Source: Pseudohongiella sp. (GTDB lineage Bacteria > Pseudomonadota > Gammaproteobacteria > Pseudomonadales > Pseudohongiellaceae). Taken from it: a stretch of 64,000 nt of DNA. Shown here in pieces: positions 55,580 to 64,000 of this stretch. The position numbers and the translations under genes were made by a program. The notes under the pieces were generated by a model. It saw nothing but the letters and a program-made list of their open reading frames with translations. It had not been told where the DNA came from and did not search any database. Within the stretch, counting starts at the first letter, position 1. Every line of letters begins with the position of its first letter. The DNA is taken from the NCBI RefSeq assembly GCF_011050365.1, contig NZ_DRFV01000007.1, positions 1 to 64,000 of the forward strand, read 5' to 3'.

Positions 55580-56203
55580 TCAGGGCAGTGCGTTGTTGTC
55601 GCCATGACCAATCACCAGTGCCAGCGTACAATGGTATGCATGGCTGGTAGAACCAAAACACCACAGCACGTTGTTGGATTTAGACGGGAAGTAGACCGGA
55701 CGATCGCCTTCAGAGCGCGAGCAGCCACAACCACCACAGCTACCTTTACCACAACAGTCGTTGTAGGAGATCAGGTAATTGCGGCCGTCTGTCGGGTTAT
55801 GACAGGAGCCGACCCAGGCCACGGTAGCTGTCTGCGAACCGGGGGGGCAGGTTGTCAGTGAACCACCACAGCAGCTGCAGATAGAGCCGCTGAATGCACA
55901 GTAGCGCCAGTAATCACAGCTTTCGGTATCACCCATTTCCTGAATGTCTGCCACGCCATTGACCGGACCGGCATTGCCGGGCGGGGGAAACGGTGTCGCT
56001 GATGTCGATGGTGACGAGGCTGGCTGGGCTGATGCGCGTGACATGGGCAGCACGGGCAGGGCGCCCATACCGGCCATGAGCACACCAAAGCGGCCCAGGA
56101 ATGAACGCCGGGAGGTACGAGCTGCCAGCATACGAATGGCACCGGTGGTGACCGAGTCCAGATCTTTTATCATTTGTGAAATCAGTTCTTGACGGGTACT
56201 CAT
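55580..56203 (-). CDS. aauA: TTQ amine dehydrogenase light chain (AauA/MauA)
   Basis: The 207-residue protein has a long leader with a twin-Arg motif (TSRRSFLGRFG), consistent with Tat-dependent export. The mature part has CDYWRYC, CSCCGGSLTTCPPGS, and the Cys-rich ISYNDCCGKGSCGGCGC. The two Trp that form tryptophan tryptophylquinone align with W130 (ATVAWVGSC) and W181 (NNVLWCFG); the catalytic Asp fits D149. The SCCGG and CHNPTDG features are nearer to aromatic amine dehydrogenase than to methylamine dehydrogenase. It overlaps mauD by four bases. Confidence 0.92.
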   Translation of the reverse strand: MSTRQELISQMIKDLDSVTTGAIRMLAARTSRRSFLGRFGVLMAGMGALPVLPMSRASAQPASSPSTSATPFPPPGNAGPVNGVADIQEMGDTESCDYWRYCAFSGSICSCCGGSLTTCPPGSQTATVAWVGSCHNPTDGRNYLISYNDCCGKGSCGGCGCSRSEGDRPVYFPSKSNNVLWCFGSTSHAYHCTLALVIGHGDNNALP

Positions 56204-56823
56204 GACGCCTGCTCCTCCAGATGACCTTTCTTGACCAGATAATCCTGAATTGAATCGTAGCCACTTTGCATAGCTGTAACCAGTGATTCCAGGTGTTCGC
56301 GGCTGTTAACCAGACCTTTGGAGCGCAGCGCGCCGCTCTCATCGATCAGCACGGCGTAGGGCAGTTTGCCTACTTCAAAGCGCATGCCCAGCTCCAGTGA
56401 CACGATGTAAGGGTAATCCTGCAGGTTCATCTTCTCGATGTACTGCAGGTGGGTTTCAGCCTGTCCGCCATCACTGCCGAAGATCAGATCAACGTTGTCG
56501 CTCAGTGCCATGCTCTTGGCGGTTGGCACCAGCTCCTTGCAGATCGGGCATGAAGGTGACACAAACAGCAGCAGTTGCGCCTTGGCGGCGTTGATGCCGT
56601 TGCCGCTCGCACCAATGGCCACTGGCTTGCCGTGAATGTCAGGAATCGACATATTGGTGATTTTTTCGCCCAGCTTGGGCCCGGCCGTGGTCATCAGAGC
56701 ACCAGCGGGTGCCAGTCGGGTGTGCAGAATGCCTATCTGTCGTGCCAGTGCGATAACGGCAAATATCAAAGCCAGTACCACGAGCGTCAGTAGAATTAAT
56801 GTAGCTGCCAAAGCGTTGCTCAT
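56200..56823 (-). CDS. mauD: MauD-like thioredoxin-fold maturation protein
   Basis: The 207-residue protein is anchored by one N-terminal membrane segment (AATLILLTLVVLALIFAVIAL) and has a periplasmic thioredoxin-like domain with CPIC (LLFVSPSCPICKELV). MauD is needed for disulfide formation in the light chain, which has many Cys. It lies between mauE and the light-chain gene, the standard order. Confidence 0.92.
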   Translation of the reverse strand: MSNALAATLILLTLVVLALIFAVIALARQIGILHTRLAPAGALMTTAGPKLGEKITNMSIPDIHGKPVAIGASGNGINAAKAQLLLFVSPSCPICKELVPTAKSMALSDNVDLIFGSDGGQAETHLQYIEKMNLQDYPYIVSLELGMRFEVGKLPYAVLIDESGALRSKGLVNSREHLESLVTAMQSGYDSIQDYLVKKGHLEEQAS

Positions 56824-56826
56824 GGC

Positions 56827-57354
56827 TTACTCCTTATCGGTCAGTAAAGTGTGATTGCGGGATAACTGTTCGAACAATGTGTAGCTGAGCGAGCACGCTG
56901 CAACAAACAGCACAGCGAACAGCATGTCCAGTGCGTTGAGCGGTCGTGTTGCGACCGGCGCCAATAACAGCAGGGCACCGATTGCCAGCACGCAGTTACG
57001 CAGTACCAACAGGCCGGACAATGATTGTGGTGTGTCGCCACAGCCGCAATCGATCTGGGAACGTCCGCGGCTCAGGTTGATACCCATGGCCAGCGCATAG
57101 GTGGCCAGCAGGGTTGCTGCCAGCACTGCACCCACAGGACGGGTAGTGGCAAACAGCAGGCTTGCCGCAACTGCGATCTCCAGCCACGGCAACACGCGTG
57201 CCGCGGGGGATACCAGGGATTCAGGCAGAATGCGGTACGCCGCCAGCTGTGCTTCAAAACGACGGTGAGCACTAATTTTGTGCCGCGCCGCTAGCAGAAA
57301 CAGCAATGCCAGGGAGGTGGCAATGACGATGGTAACCAGTGGATCAATCATCAT
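56827..57354 (-). CDS. mauE: MauE-like membrane maturation protein
   Basis: The 175-residue protein has four to five hydrophobic segments and a conserved Cys pair (QIDCGCGDTPQ). MauE works with MauD in forming the light-chain disulfides. It overlaps the heavy-chain gene by four bases and precedes mauD by three. Confidence 0.9.
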   Translation of the reverse strand: MMIDPLVTIVIATSLALLFLLAARHKISAHRRFEAQLAAYRILPESLVSPAARVLPWLEIAVAASLLFATTRPVGAVLAATLLATYALAMGINLSRGRSQIDCGCGDTPQSLSGLLVLRNCVLAIGALLLLAPVATRPLNALDMLFAVLFVAACSLSYTLFEQLSRNHTLLTDKE

Positions 57355-58496
57355 TCCATTCCTTCATACAGTGCCTGCATGGTGCCGGAAACGTTTTCAA
57401 CAGTGCGCAGCAGGCGGCCGGTGCGTGGGTCACGCACTTGCAAACCTTCGCTGGTGGCCAGCACCATCAATGGATCATCACCGGGGGTCAGCAGCACGCC
57501 GCGGGCAGTTACGTCTTCACCCAGTTCGATGCGAATGCCGCGGTTACCGGTCAGCATGTTGTAAACCCACACTTCGGTGCCGGCTTTCTCAAAGGTTTCC
57601 TGACCACCGCCTTCATGCATCAGTGTCGCCAGCAGCGCTTCGCCGTCATGGTAGGCGAAAGGCTGATAGCTGCCGATGCGCCAGTTGTCATCGGGCTTAG
57701 GCATCACGCCATTGACGTCAGCAACGCCATCTGACTCGGGATTGATGTCGAAGGATTCCGATACCTGAAGCGTATCGCCATTCAGGGAAACCTTGCGCAG
57801 CAGACCGTCAAAGGACATGAACATCCAGCCGTCGGCGGCAGGTACGGAGTAATCGTAGACCGGATCAGCGAATACGTCGAAGAACGACGTGCTCTGAATG
57901 CGACGGGTTTCCTGACCGGCGTTATTCAACTGAATGTATTGCGCGGTGCCGTCACCACACACAGAGATCCAGCCCTGTGCTTCCGGATAAATGCCCGAGC
58001 AGCTTGGCAGTGAGACTTCACCAATGAAGGTTTCACTTTCAATATCAACCAGGCTGACGGAGGTGGCAGGTGTAATGTTCCACACACCCGCGAAACGGTC
58101 ATTGATCAGCCCCATCATGCCGGGGTGGCCGATACCGGCAGCACGCGCGGGAATTTCGACTTCGCTGATGGCGGTGGCAGAGGCGACATCATAAATCTGT
58201 ACCACGTCGGTTCGGTCTCCCAGGCTGCCGCGGGAGTAGTAGCTGCCGTAGGCATACAGCAGGCCGGCGCTCATGCGGGGTGCCAGAGCGGGCGAGAATG
58301 AGGACACCAGAAGTGTGCCACCTATGACGCCTTCATCGGCATCAACCAGGAACACGGTGTCGCCGCGACGAACGGTTACCCAGTGTTGATCGAATCCTTC
58401 AATAACGCCGACTTCGCCGACGACGGTATCCCATTGTGCATTGACGATGCCTGTGGCCGCCAACGATGCGGCTAGTGCAAGAATACGTATTTTCAT
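57351..58496 (-). CDS. aauB: TTQ amine dehydrogenase heavy chain (AauB/MauB)
   Basis: The 381-residue exported protein has a signal peptide ending IVNA. The mature chain is a seven-bladed propeller-type subunit (FDQHWVTVRRGDTVFLVDADEG, RTDVVQIYDVASATAISEVEIPARA, LPSCSGIYPEAQGWISVCGDG, WVYNMLTGNRGIRIEL). The tail with QVRDPRTGRLLRTVENV is typical of the family. It is the first gene of the operon, giving the order B-E-D-A as in aauBEDA and mauBEDA. No amicyanin, MauF or regulator gene is next to it. Confidence 0.9.
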   Translation of the reverse strand: MKIRILALAASLAATGIVNAQWDTVVGEVGVIEGFDQHWVTVRRGDTVFLVDADEGVIGGTLLVSSFSPALAPRMSAGLLYAYGSYYSRGSLGDRTDVVQIYDVASATAISEVEIPARAAGIGHPGMMGLINDRFAGVWNITPATSVSLVDIESETFIGEVSLPSCSGIYPEAQGWISVCGDGTAQYIQLNNAGQETRRIQSTSFFDVFADPVYDYSVPAADGWMFMSFDGLLRKVSLNGDTLQVSESFDINPESDGVADVNGVMPKPDDNWRIGSYQPFAYHDGEALLATLMHEGGGQETFEKAGTEVWVYNMLTGNRGIRIELGEDVTARGVLLTPGDDPLMVLATSEGLQVRDPRTGRLLRTVENVSGTMQALYEGME

Positions 58497-58658
58497 TGGT
58501 CACCCCATTGTCTGCCGAGTTCTGTTGCTGTGTTGTGTTGGAATTCCGAGTCTTGTTCCGCGTCAGTCTGCTTCATTTTTTTCTCGCTCTGTTGGGACAT
58601 TTATTTCTGTTAAGCACTTTATGTGCACTACAACATGTCGCTTTTTCTGTGTCGGGCA

Positions 58659-60506
58659 CTACATTGATGCGCCCGACGGTGTGAAACCCTGATTTTGCGT
58701 GGCATTACTGGTTTTCTTGTAGGGTATTGCAACATTAATGCCGTATCCATGGCTGTGCAGCGCATGACGTAACGGACTGAGTTGTTTGACGTAGTTCGCC
58801 GAGCGACCGCTGAAGCTGCTCGAGATTGGCTGCTGAACCTGAACTGCACTGAAAGTGGCGACCGCCCGTCTGGTTTTGTGTGGCGACAGGCAGGCAGCTT
58901 CAAACTCAAGGCCGGCGACGTCGAGCAACTGTCGGATGCAGGTCTCCTTATCACGCACCAGTGAGGCGTGATCAACAACATGGATCGACCCGGCATGGTG
59001 TGATTGCCACATCGCGATGATGCGGGCGTGAACTGCATAATAGTGACCAATGTCATCCAGCCGGTGCGCGCAGGGCCAGTCCTTGGAGAATTTGTGGCGA
59101 TAGATGGAAAACCCGACATCCATGGCGTCGCGTTGGGTATAAATTATCGGGGAGTCAGGAAACAGCAGGCGGATCAGCCCGATTGAGCGGAAGTTCAGCG
59201 GCTGCTTGTCGACGATGTGGGCCTGGTCGGGACAGGAGGGCATGGCAGCAAGGTAGCGCTCTCGCCAGCCATTGGCCTGCTTGCGCACCAGGCTACGGGC
59301 GGCCTCGATGCCCTGGCCACGTGCCACCGCCATCAGCTCTTCGTGAATATCGTAAAGTGTCGGCAGTTCTCCCGCGCCGTGTACGCTGGAATGGGACGCC
59401 AGGATCGATTCGATCAATGTGGTGCCGGAGCGCGGCATGCCCAGCACAAAAATTGGTCGCGGATAATTCGTGGTGCTATGGTCCGTGGTGCAGTGCTCCG
59501 GCTCGACTGTCAAATCGCTGAATATCCCGGGCAGCAGTGCCAGTTCACTTTCAATCAGTGCGGGCTGGTAATTCATGCCTTCCTGTTGGGAAATTCTGCG
59601 GTTGATATCGTTGCCCTGATCCCAGGCTGCGAAAGCCTGATCAAATGCCTGAAGACGATCCAGCGCGTCGCCCAGCGTGAAACCCAGCATGACCCGGTAC
59701 TCAGGATGCACGGAAGGGTCATCAAACAGTTGTCTGATGGCGGTCATCTCGGCATCGTCCAGCCTGCCTTCACGCAGGGTGCCCAGCTCCACATAGGCGG
59801 TGGCGAAGCCTGGTCGTGCGGCGATAGCGCGTCGGCAGTATGACTCAGCCGCCTGCAGTTCGCCGGTAAGGTGGTGTAGCCGACCCAGTGAATACAAAAG
59901 CTCTGCGGAGTCCGGCGCGATTTTCTGCGCAGCGCCAAGGAATTGATGTGCCTGCTCATAACGCTGCGCCGAGATACTGAGTCGCGCAGCGCCGATTAAG
60001 TGTGAGGGGTTGTCGGGATCCAACTCGAGCACTCGTGCATAGGCAGTAATGGCTTCGTTGAATCGCGACTCTTCAAAGTGGGCGCGTGACAATGCCTGCC
60101 AGGCCTCAGTGGAGGCAGGGTGTGCCTGCGTCCAGTTGTGTGCAATGTGTAACAGTTGTAACCAGTCCCGCTGTTCCGCTACCAGTGCGGCGGCGACCTG
60201 CCACGCCTGGTGGTGCTCAGGATTGACGTGCTGGGCGCGTGCCAGAACCTGCAGAGCATCCGTGCGTTGGCCGGCGCGTGCCAGCGTTCGGGCCAGCAGC
60301 AACAATGCCTGTGGATGGTCGGGGTGATGATTGAGAAGTGAGCTGAAGGCCGAGGCTGACTCTTCATAGTTGCCCGCCTGGTACAGAGCGGAGCCAAACA
60401 TCAGACTGCTGTCGAGGTCGCCCGGGTTTCGGGCGACCTCGTCACGCAATCGTTGGATCACGTCGCTTGCTTTGAGTGCGTCTGGTCGCTGCATAGTATC
60501 TAGCAT
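58659..60506 (-). CDS. TPR-containing sulfotransferase
   Basis: The 615-residue protein has a first half of about eight TPR units (SSLMFGSALYQAGNYEESASAF and so on) and a second half that is a PAPS-dependent sulfotransferase with the 5'-phosphosulfate loop FVLGMPRSGTTLIESIL and a later Tyr/Asp-rich block (PIIYTQRDAMDVGFSIYRHKFSKD). There is no signal peptide. It lies just downstream of the TonB-dependent receptor, a pairing common in marine gammaproteobacteria. The target of sulfation is unknown; cysC and cysQ 8-10 kb away could supply PAPS and remove PAP. Confidence 0.87.
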   Translation of the reverse strand: MLDTMQRPDALKASDVIQRLRDEVARNPGDLDSSLMFGSALYQAGNYEESASAFSSLLNHHPDHPQALLLLARTLARAGQRTDALQVLARAQHVNPEHHQAWQVAAALVAEQRDWLQLLHIAHNWTQAHPASTEAWQALSRAHFEESRFNEAITAYARVLELDPDNPSHLIGAARLSISAQRYEQAHQFLGAAQKIAPDSAELLYSLGRLHHLTGELQAAESYCRRAIAARPGFATAYVELGTLREGRLDDAEMTAIRQLFDDPSVHPEYRVMLGFTLGDALDRLQAFDQAFAAWDQGNDINRRISQQEGMNYQPALIESELALLPGIFSDLTVEPEHCTTDHSTTNYPRPIFVLGMPRSGTTLIESILASHSSVHGAGELPTLYDIHEELMAVARGQGIEAARSLVRKQANGWRERYLAAMPSCPDQAHIVDKQPLNFRSIGLIRLLFPDSPIIYTQRDAMDVGFSIYRHKFSKDWPCAHRLDDIGHYYAVHARIIAMWQSHHAGSIHVVDHASLVRDKETCIRQLLDVAGLEFEAACLSPHKTRRAVATFSAVQVQQPISSSFSGRSANYVKQLSPLRHALHSHGYGINVAIPYKKTSNATQNQGFTPSGASM

Positions 60507-60529
60507 TGTACACTCGCCGCGTCTAACGT

Positions 60530-63500
60530 CTATCGAAAAGGATTAAGGCTGCTCAAACTCTGGAAATCAGCCGAGACTCCCAGGTAGGCAACACGTCCTC
60601 TGGGACCGACCGGCAGGTTCAGATAGCTGGGGTCAGGCTCCTGCTTGGTAAGGTTATTGACCCCACCGTACACTTCAAAACCATTGCTGAAGCTGTAGCT
60701 GCCCTGGATATCGTGTACCGTCACCGGGTCTGTTTTGAGGAAATCGGAAATATCCGGCTGGCGCTCAAGTTCCTCATCTTCAAAGATATTCAGCGCACTC
60801 TGGTAACGGAACCGGTAAGTCAGCGACAGCGGTCCGCGCAGCCAGTTGGCGCTCAGGTTAGCGACCCATTCAGGTGCCTGCTGCCCAAGCAGGGTGTCAA
60901 CCATGCCTGCTTCCTCGATCTGCCTGGGTTCAACCGTGGGTTGTGTTTTCAGCGACTCAAGGTAGGTACCGTTCAGGGATAGCGAGAGCATACCCAGATT
61001 GTTCAGGTTAATGGGGTAGTTGACACTGAAGTCGACGCCGGATGTGTACAGGTTACTGACGTTGACCGGGCGTTGTTCCAGATCAACGATGACACCGACC
61101 AGCGCGCCTTCGGTTGAGCGACTGAAAAGATCGCAGAACGCGTTGTCTGTTGTGGGTTGGTCGTAACAGCGTTCGACGATTTCGTCGTCGCTGGGATAGA
61201 GCACACCCTGGGACATGTCGATCTCCCACCAGTCAACAGCAGCAACGAGGCCGGGCATCCAGGAGGGCGTATAGACCAGGCCCAGAGTCTGGGTGTTACT
61301 GGTTTCCTCTGCCAGGTTGGGGTTGCCGCCACGCACGCCTGGACGGCCCACGGGTGAGGAGGAGACAAATGTGTCCGGATTCAGCCCTAGTGCGCTGATC
61401 TCCGCACGGCAGTTGGCAACCGTGTTGGCGGTCTGGGCATTGAGGTTGGCTGCTTCGCAGACGTCTTCCGGTCGGAAAGAGGACTGGTTCTCCGGCTCGA
61501 ACAGTTCGGCCAGGTTCGGCGCCCGTACAGATTCACCCAGCGATCCACGAACGATCACACTGTCGTTCAATGCCCAGTTCAGGCCAAAACTGTAGGCGGT
61601 GGTTTCGCCGATTGTTGACCAATCGGAATAACGGAATGCGCCATCTATCCGCAGGCTTTGCATGAAGGGGCCCAGATCCTGGAAGACCGGTACCGATACT
61701 TCGGTAAAGACCTCGGATACGTCATAGGACGAACTGCTGGGGCGGGTGAAATCCAGTGGTGTCAGGCCGTTGGGGTTGCTGCGCAGACGGTCGGGCGTGT
61801 TGGAGATTTTTTCCTCGCGGTATTCCCCACCCAGCACGAAGTCAACGGCACCGGCGGGCAAGGTAAGTCCAAGGCCGGAACTGTCGCCGGAGACGAAGGC
61901 GTTGAAGACTGTCTGCTCGGATTCACCTTTGCTTACGATGGGTGCGCCGGCATTGGTGATAAACGCCTGGGCGGCACCGTTGGGATCGTCAGCATTGATC
62001 TGCCCCGGCGAGAAGTAGTACTGCGTACCATCAATAAACGGGTTGAAGGGCACACATCCGCTGTTGGCGCCGGGCGTAAACGTCATATTGGCCGGGTCTC
62101 CCCAGACCCCCGGATTCCAGGGCGATACCACCGGGTCGTTGGGCGGAACGGCGCCCGGGTTCAGGTTGGAGCGGCAGGTGGCCTCGCCGGTGGCGGGGTC
62201 ACGCACGGCATCCAGCGATGCGAAATAACGGTCCTCAAGGCGCTGGTTACTGAGCCTTGCGGTGACTTCGGTGATCCCGTAGTTGGCCGATGCTTCGTAG
62301 CGCAGCCAATCGGTAAGGTCACCCCTGAAGCCGGCTACCAGTCGGGTGGTATCCCGGGTATTGTCGTTCAGCGAGCGCATCTCGAGGTCGTCCCGTGCCA
62401 GGTTGATTGTTGGATCCTGGATGGTAGCGAGTACATCATTGAACGCATCTGGAATGAACGGGTTGTCAAGACTCAGCTCAAGTACGGTGGTGTACGAAGA
62501 GCTACGCGGGTTGACGGCGTCGGAGCGCACAAACTTGAATTCGGTGAAGGCAGTGTGGTTTTCATTCAGGTCGTAGCGTCCATTGACGTTGAATGAATGT
62601 GTTTCCAGTTCGGGAATCAGTGATGACGAGAAATAGGCTGTGGGTGTGCCATCGCCACCCAGATGAGCGAAGCCGGAGGTCTGCTGGCCCACTTCAAAGG
62701 GAGTGCCGTCGGCGGACAGAGCGATGGGGGACGGGTAGGTGAGCGTTTCTCCGGTCACTGTATTGAAACCTAGAATATCGTAGCGTCCATCGGGCGCCGT
62801 GTAGGTAAAGTTACGTGCGCCTGGCGGGGTAAGAGTTCGGTCTGGTACATTGGGATCGTCTGCCTGGCCGTATTCAGCCGGATTGTTTCTGAGATACTGT
62901 CTGCCGGTGATGCCGTACTCACGATCCTTGGTTTCCAGTCTTTCCTGCTTGCGATACTCATAGCTTGAGGTGACATTACCGCGACCGCCGTCAAAGTTGG
63001 TACCAAATACAAATGACGCAAAGAAGTCTTCAGCATCACCTTCGTCAGACATGCCGCCCTGAGTTCGCACCGCGACGCCTTCGAAGTCATCCTTGAGGAC
63101 AAAGTTGACGGCGCCGGAGACCGCATCGGCACCATACACCGCAGACGCACCGCCGGTCAGCACGTCGACCCGCTCAATCAGTGCGACAGGAATAGTGTTG
63201 GTATCAACCAGTGGCTCACCGGTGGCGAGGGCGCTCACGTGACGCCTGCCGTTAACCAGTGTCAGGGTGCGGTTGTTGCCGAGGTTGCGCAGGTTCAGCG
63301 CGTTCACCCCGACCTGGGAACCACCGTCGGTGCCCTGTGTTTCGAATGAACCGGACGAACCCACGAGGGCGCCCACCTCACTAATGAAGTCTTCGATATT
63401 GGTGGCGCCTGATTGCTCGAGCTGCTCTGCTCCCAGAGACAAAACAGGCGCAGTAAAGTCACCTTCAAAACGGGTGATACGTGACCCGGTTACAACAACC

Positions 63501-63628
63501 TCTTCGAGCTGAGCTTGTTCTGCACCGTCCTGAGCGTAAAGCGCTGAGGTCATGGGGAACAGGGCAAATGATATTGCAGCCGAGAGTGCATTTATTTTGT
63601 GTGGACTGTTCTTGCTGTTGGCGCTCAT
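60530..63628 (-). CDS. TonB-dependent receptor
   Basis: The outer-membrane receptor has about 1032 residues. The start is ATG 63628 with AGGAG upstream; a longer reading to 63769 is not needed. The signal peptide ends near SALYAQ. The TonB box region is EEVVVTGSRI, the plug has GGASAVYGADAVSGAVNFVLKDDF, and the barrel ends with VYGGVNNLTKQEPDP and a final aromatic/Arg pair. The ligand is unknown: such receptors import iron complexes, vitamins, or oligosaccharides and peptides. Length suggests a large substrate. It is followed after 23 bases by the sulfotransferase gene. Confidence 0.93.
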   Translation of the reverse strand: MSANSKNSPHKINALSAAISFALFPMTSALYAQDGAEQAQLEEVVVTGSRITRFEGDFTAPVLSLGAEQLEQSGATNIEDFISEVGALVGSSGSFETQGTDGGSQVGVNALNLRNLGNNRTLTLVNGRRHVSALATGEPLVDTNTIPVALIERVDVLTGGASAVYGADAVSGAVNFVLKDDFEGVAVRTQGGMSDEGDAEDFFASFVFGTNFDGGRGNVTSSYEYRKQERLETKDREYGITGRQYLRNNPAEYGQADDPNVPDRTLTPPGARNFTYTAPDGRYDILGFNTVTGETLTYPSPIALSADGTPFEVGQQTSGFAHLGGDGTPTAYFSSSLIPELETHSFNVNGRYDLNENHTAFTEFKFVRSDAVNPRSSSYTTVLELSLDNPFIPDAFNDVLATIQDPTINLARDDLEMRSLNDNTRDTTRLVAGFRGDLTDWLRYEASANYGITEVTARLSNQRLEDRYFASLDAVRDPATGEATCRSNLNPGAVPPNDPVVSPWNPGVWGDPANMTFTPGANSGCVPFNPFIDGTQYYFSPGQINADDPNGAAQAFITNAGAPIVSKGESEQTVFNAFVSGDSSGLGLTLPAGAVDFVLGGEYREEKISNTPDRLRSNPNGLTPLDFTRPSSSSYDVSEVFTEVSVPVFQDLGPFMQSLRIDGAFRYSDWSTIGETTAYSFGLNWALNDSVIVRGSLGESVRAPNLAELFEPENQSSFRPEDVCEAANLNAQTANTVANCRAEISALGLNPDTFVSSSPVGRPGVRGGNPNLAEETSNTQTLGLVYTPSWMPGLVAAVDWWEIDMSQGVLYPSDDEIVERCYDQPTTDNAFCDLFSRSTEGALVGVIVDLEQRPVNVSNLYTSGVDFSVNYPINLNNLGMLSLSLNGTYLESLKTQPTVEPRQIEEAGMVDTLLGQQAPEWVANLSANWLRGPLSLTYRFRYQSALNIFEDEELERQPDISDFLKTDPVTVHDIQGSYSFSNGFEVYGGVNNLTKQEPDPSYLNLPVGPRGRVAYLGVSADFQSLSSLNPFR

Positions 63629-64000
63629 GTTAACTCCTGATAAAAGCGATACGGTTGCGGGATGCGGGTCGGTGTTCGGTTTTTGTTTTATGTTCCATGG
63701 GTGCTCCGCATTTTCCGTGCCAAAGTTTCTGAATATTTTTGTGCCTACAAAAAGTGCATAAAAAGGCACCTAGCAGATACAGACAGAGAAAAACCAATAA
63801 TTTGTTAAGCTTCTGTCATATAAAGCGAAAGCGGATTTATAAGATGATGGGTCAAAATGCGGCGAGCACCTTAAAAGCACCGCAATGACGCATATCTGAC
63901 GTTGTGCACAACGCCTCCGCACTTTGCTGGTGCGACTGCTTTTAACGGGAAATGCGCCCCCGGCTGGTGCGGCCTGGATCAGAACAGTGCTGATCCGTGC

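Noticed and set aside
61658-62596. Open frame of 312 codons antisense to the TonB-dependent receptor
   Set aside because: No domain or start signal, and the receptor frame is well supported through the same bases.
63770-64000. A gene starting upstream of the TonB-dependent receptor
   Set aside because: No open frame of useful length with a start signal; the 231 bases look like the receptor's control region.

Overview
The window looks like a chromosomal segment of a free-living, probably marine, gammaproteobacterium. The reasons are an RfaH/ops-controlled surface-polysaccharide locus, a TonB-dependent receptor beside a TPR-sulfotransferase, a tryptophan tryptophylquinone (TTQ) amine dehydrogenase cluster, and many short palindromic REP-like elements. 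I cannot name the genus from sequence alone.

Layout. (1) Bases 1-4.3 kb: the 3' part of an OafA-type acyltransferase, then a two-gene unit of a serine-hydrolase-like protein and an exported protein of unknown function. (2) 4.45-5.5 kb: control genes, namely a MarR-type EPS-associated regulator and an RfaH-like antiterminator. The rfaH gene carries an in-frame REP-like palindrome. A second palindrome and a perfect ops element (GGCGGTAGCGTG, 5469-5480) follow it. (3) 5.56-43.6 kb: one long polysaccharide locus, all on the + strand. It holds a seven-SLBB export protein, Wzz, WbpB/D/E, an epimerase, an aminotransferase, two asparagine-synthase-type amidotransferases, a FemAB-like acyltransferase, two methyltransferases, a flavin mutase-like protein with a frameshifted flavin reductase, WbpG-HisH-HisF, four glycosyltransferases, a Wzx flippase, a Wzy candidate, FnlA-B-C with a WbuB-like transferase, a dehydratase-aminotransferase-acyltransferase module, a PglC-like initiating transferase and a UDP-GlcNAc 6-dehydrogenase. 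A decayed IS3 element at 26.1-26.5 kb sits inside the locus. (4) 43.7-53.9 kb: accessory and housekeeping genes (VHL-domain subtilisin, DJ-1/PfpI protein, PQQ-type dehydrogenase lipoprotein, cardiolipin synthase-like protein, AEC transporter, cysQ, cysC, gamma-glutamyltransferase), with REP-like palindromes at many gene ends. (5) 53.9-58.5 kb, minus strand: a TTQ amine dehydrogenase operon (heavy chain, MauE, MauD, light chain, three-haem MauG-like protein). (6) 58.7-63.6 kb, minus strand: a TPR-sulfotransferase and a large TonB-dependent receptor.

How the genes fit together. The locus can be read as a Wzx/Wzy pathway whose repeat unit probably contains L-FucNAc (FnlA-C, WbuB-like), a 2,3-diamino-uronic acid (6-dehydrogenase, WbpB/E/D) carrying amide and/or acetamidino groups (AsnB-like proteins, WbpG-HisH-HisF), and a 4-amino-4,6-dideoxy-GlcNAc-type sugar likely placed first on the lipid carrier (38.4-42.3 kb). 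RfaH loaded at ops would let RNA polymerase cross this very long operon.

Items I find most worth checking: the in-frame palindrome in rfaH, palindromes nested inside longer inverted repeats or terminators, a VHL-beta-like domain fused to subtilisin, a G7 tract that breaks a flavin reductase paired with a UDP-galactopyranose-mutase-like enzyme, and a three-haem MauG-like protein in an amine dehydrogenase operon. All calls are from reading the sequence; no database search was run.
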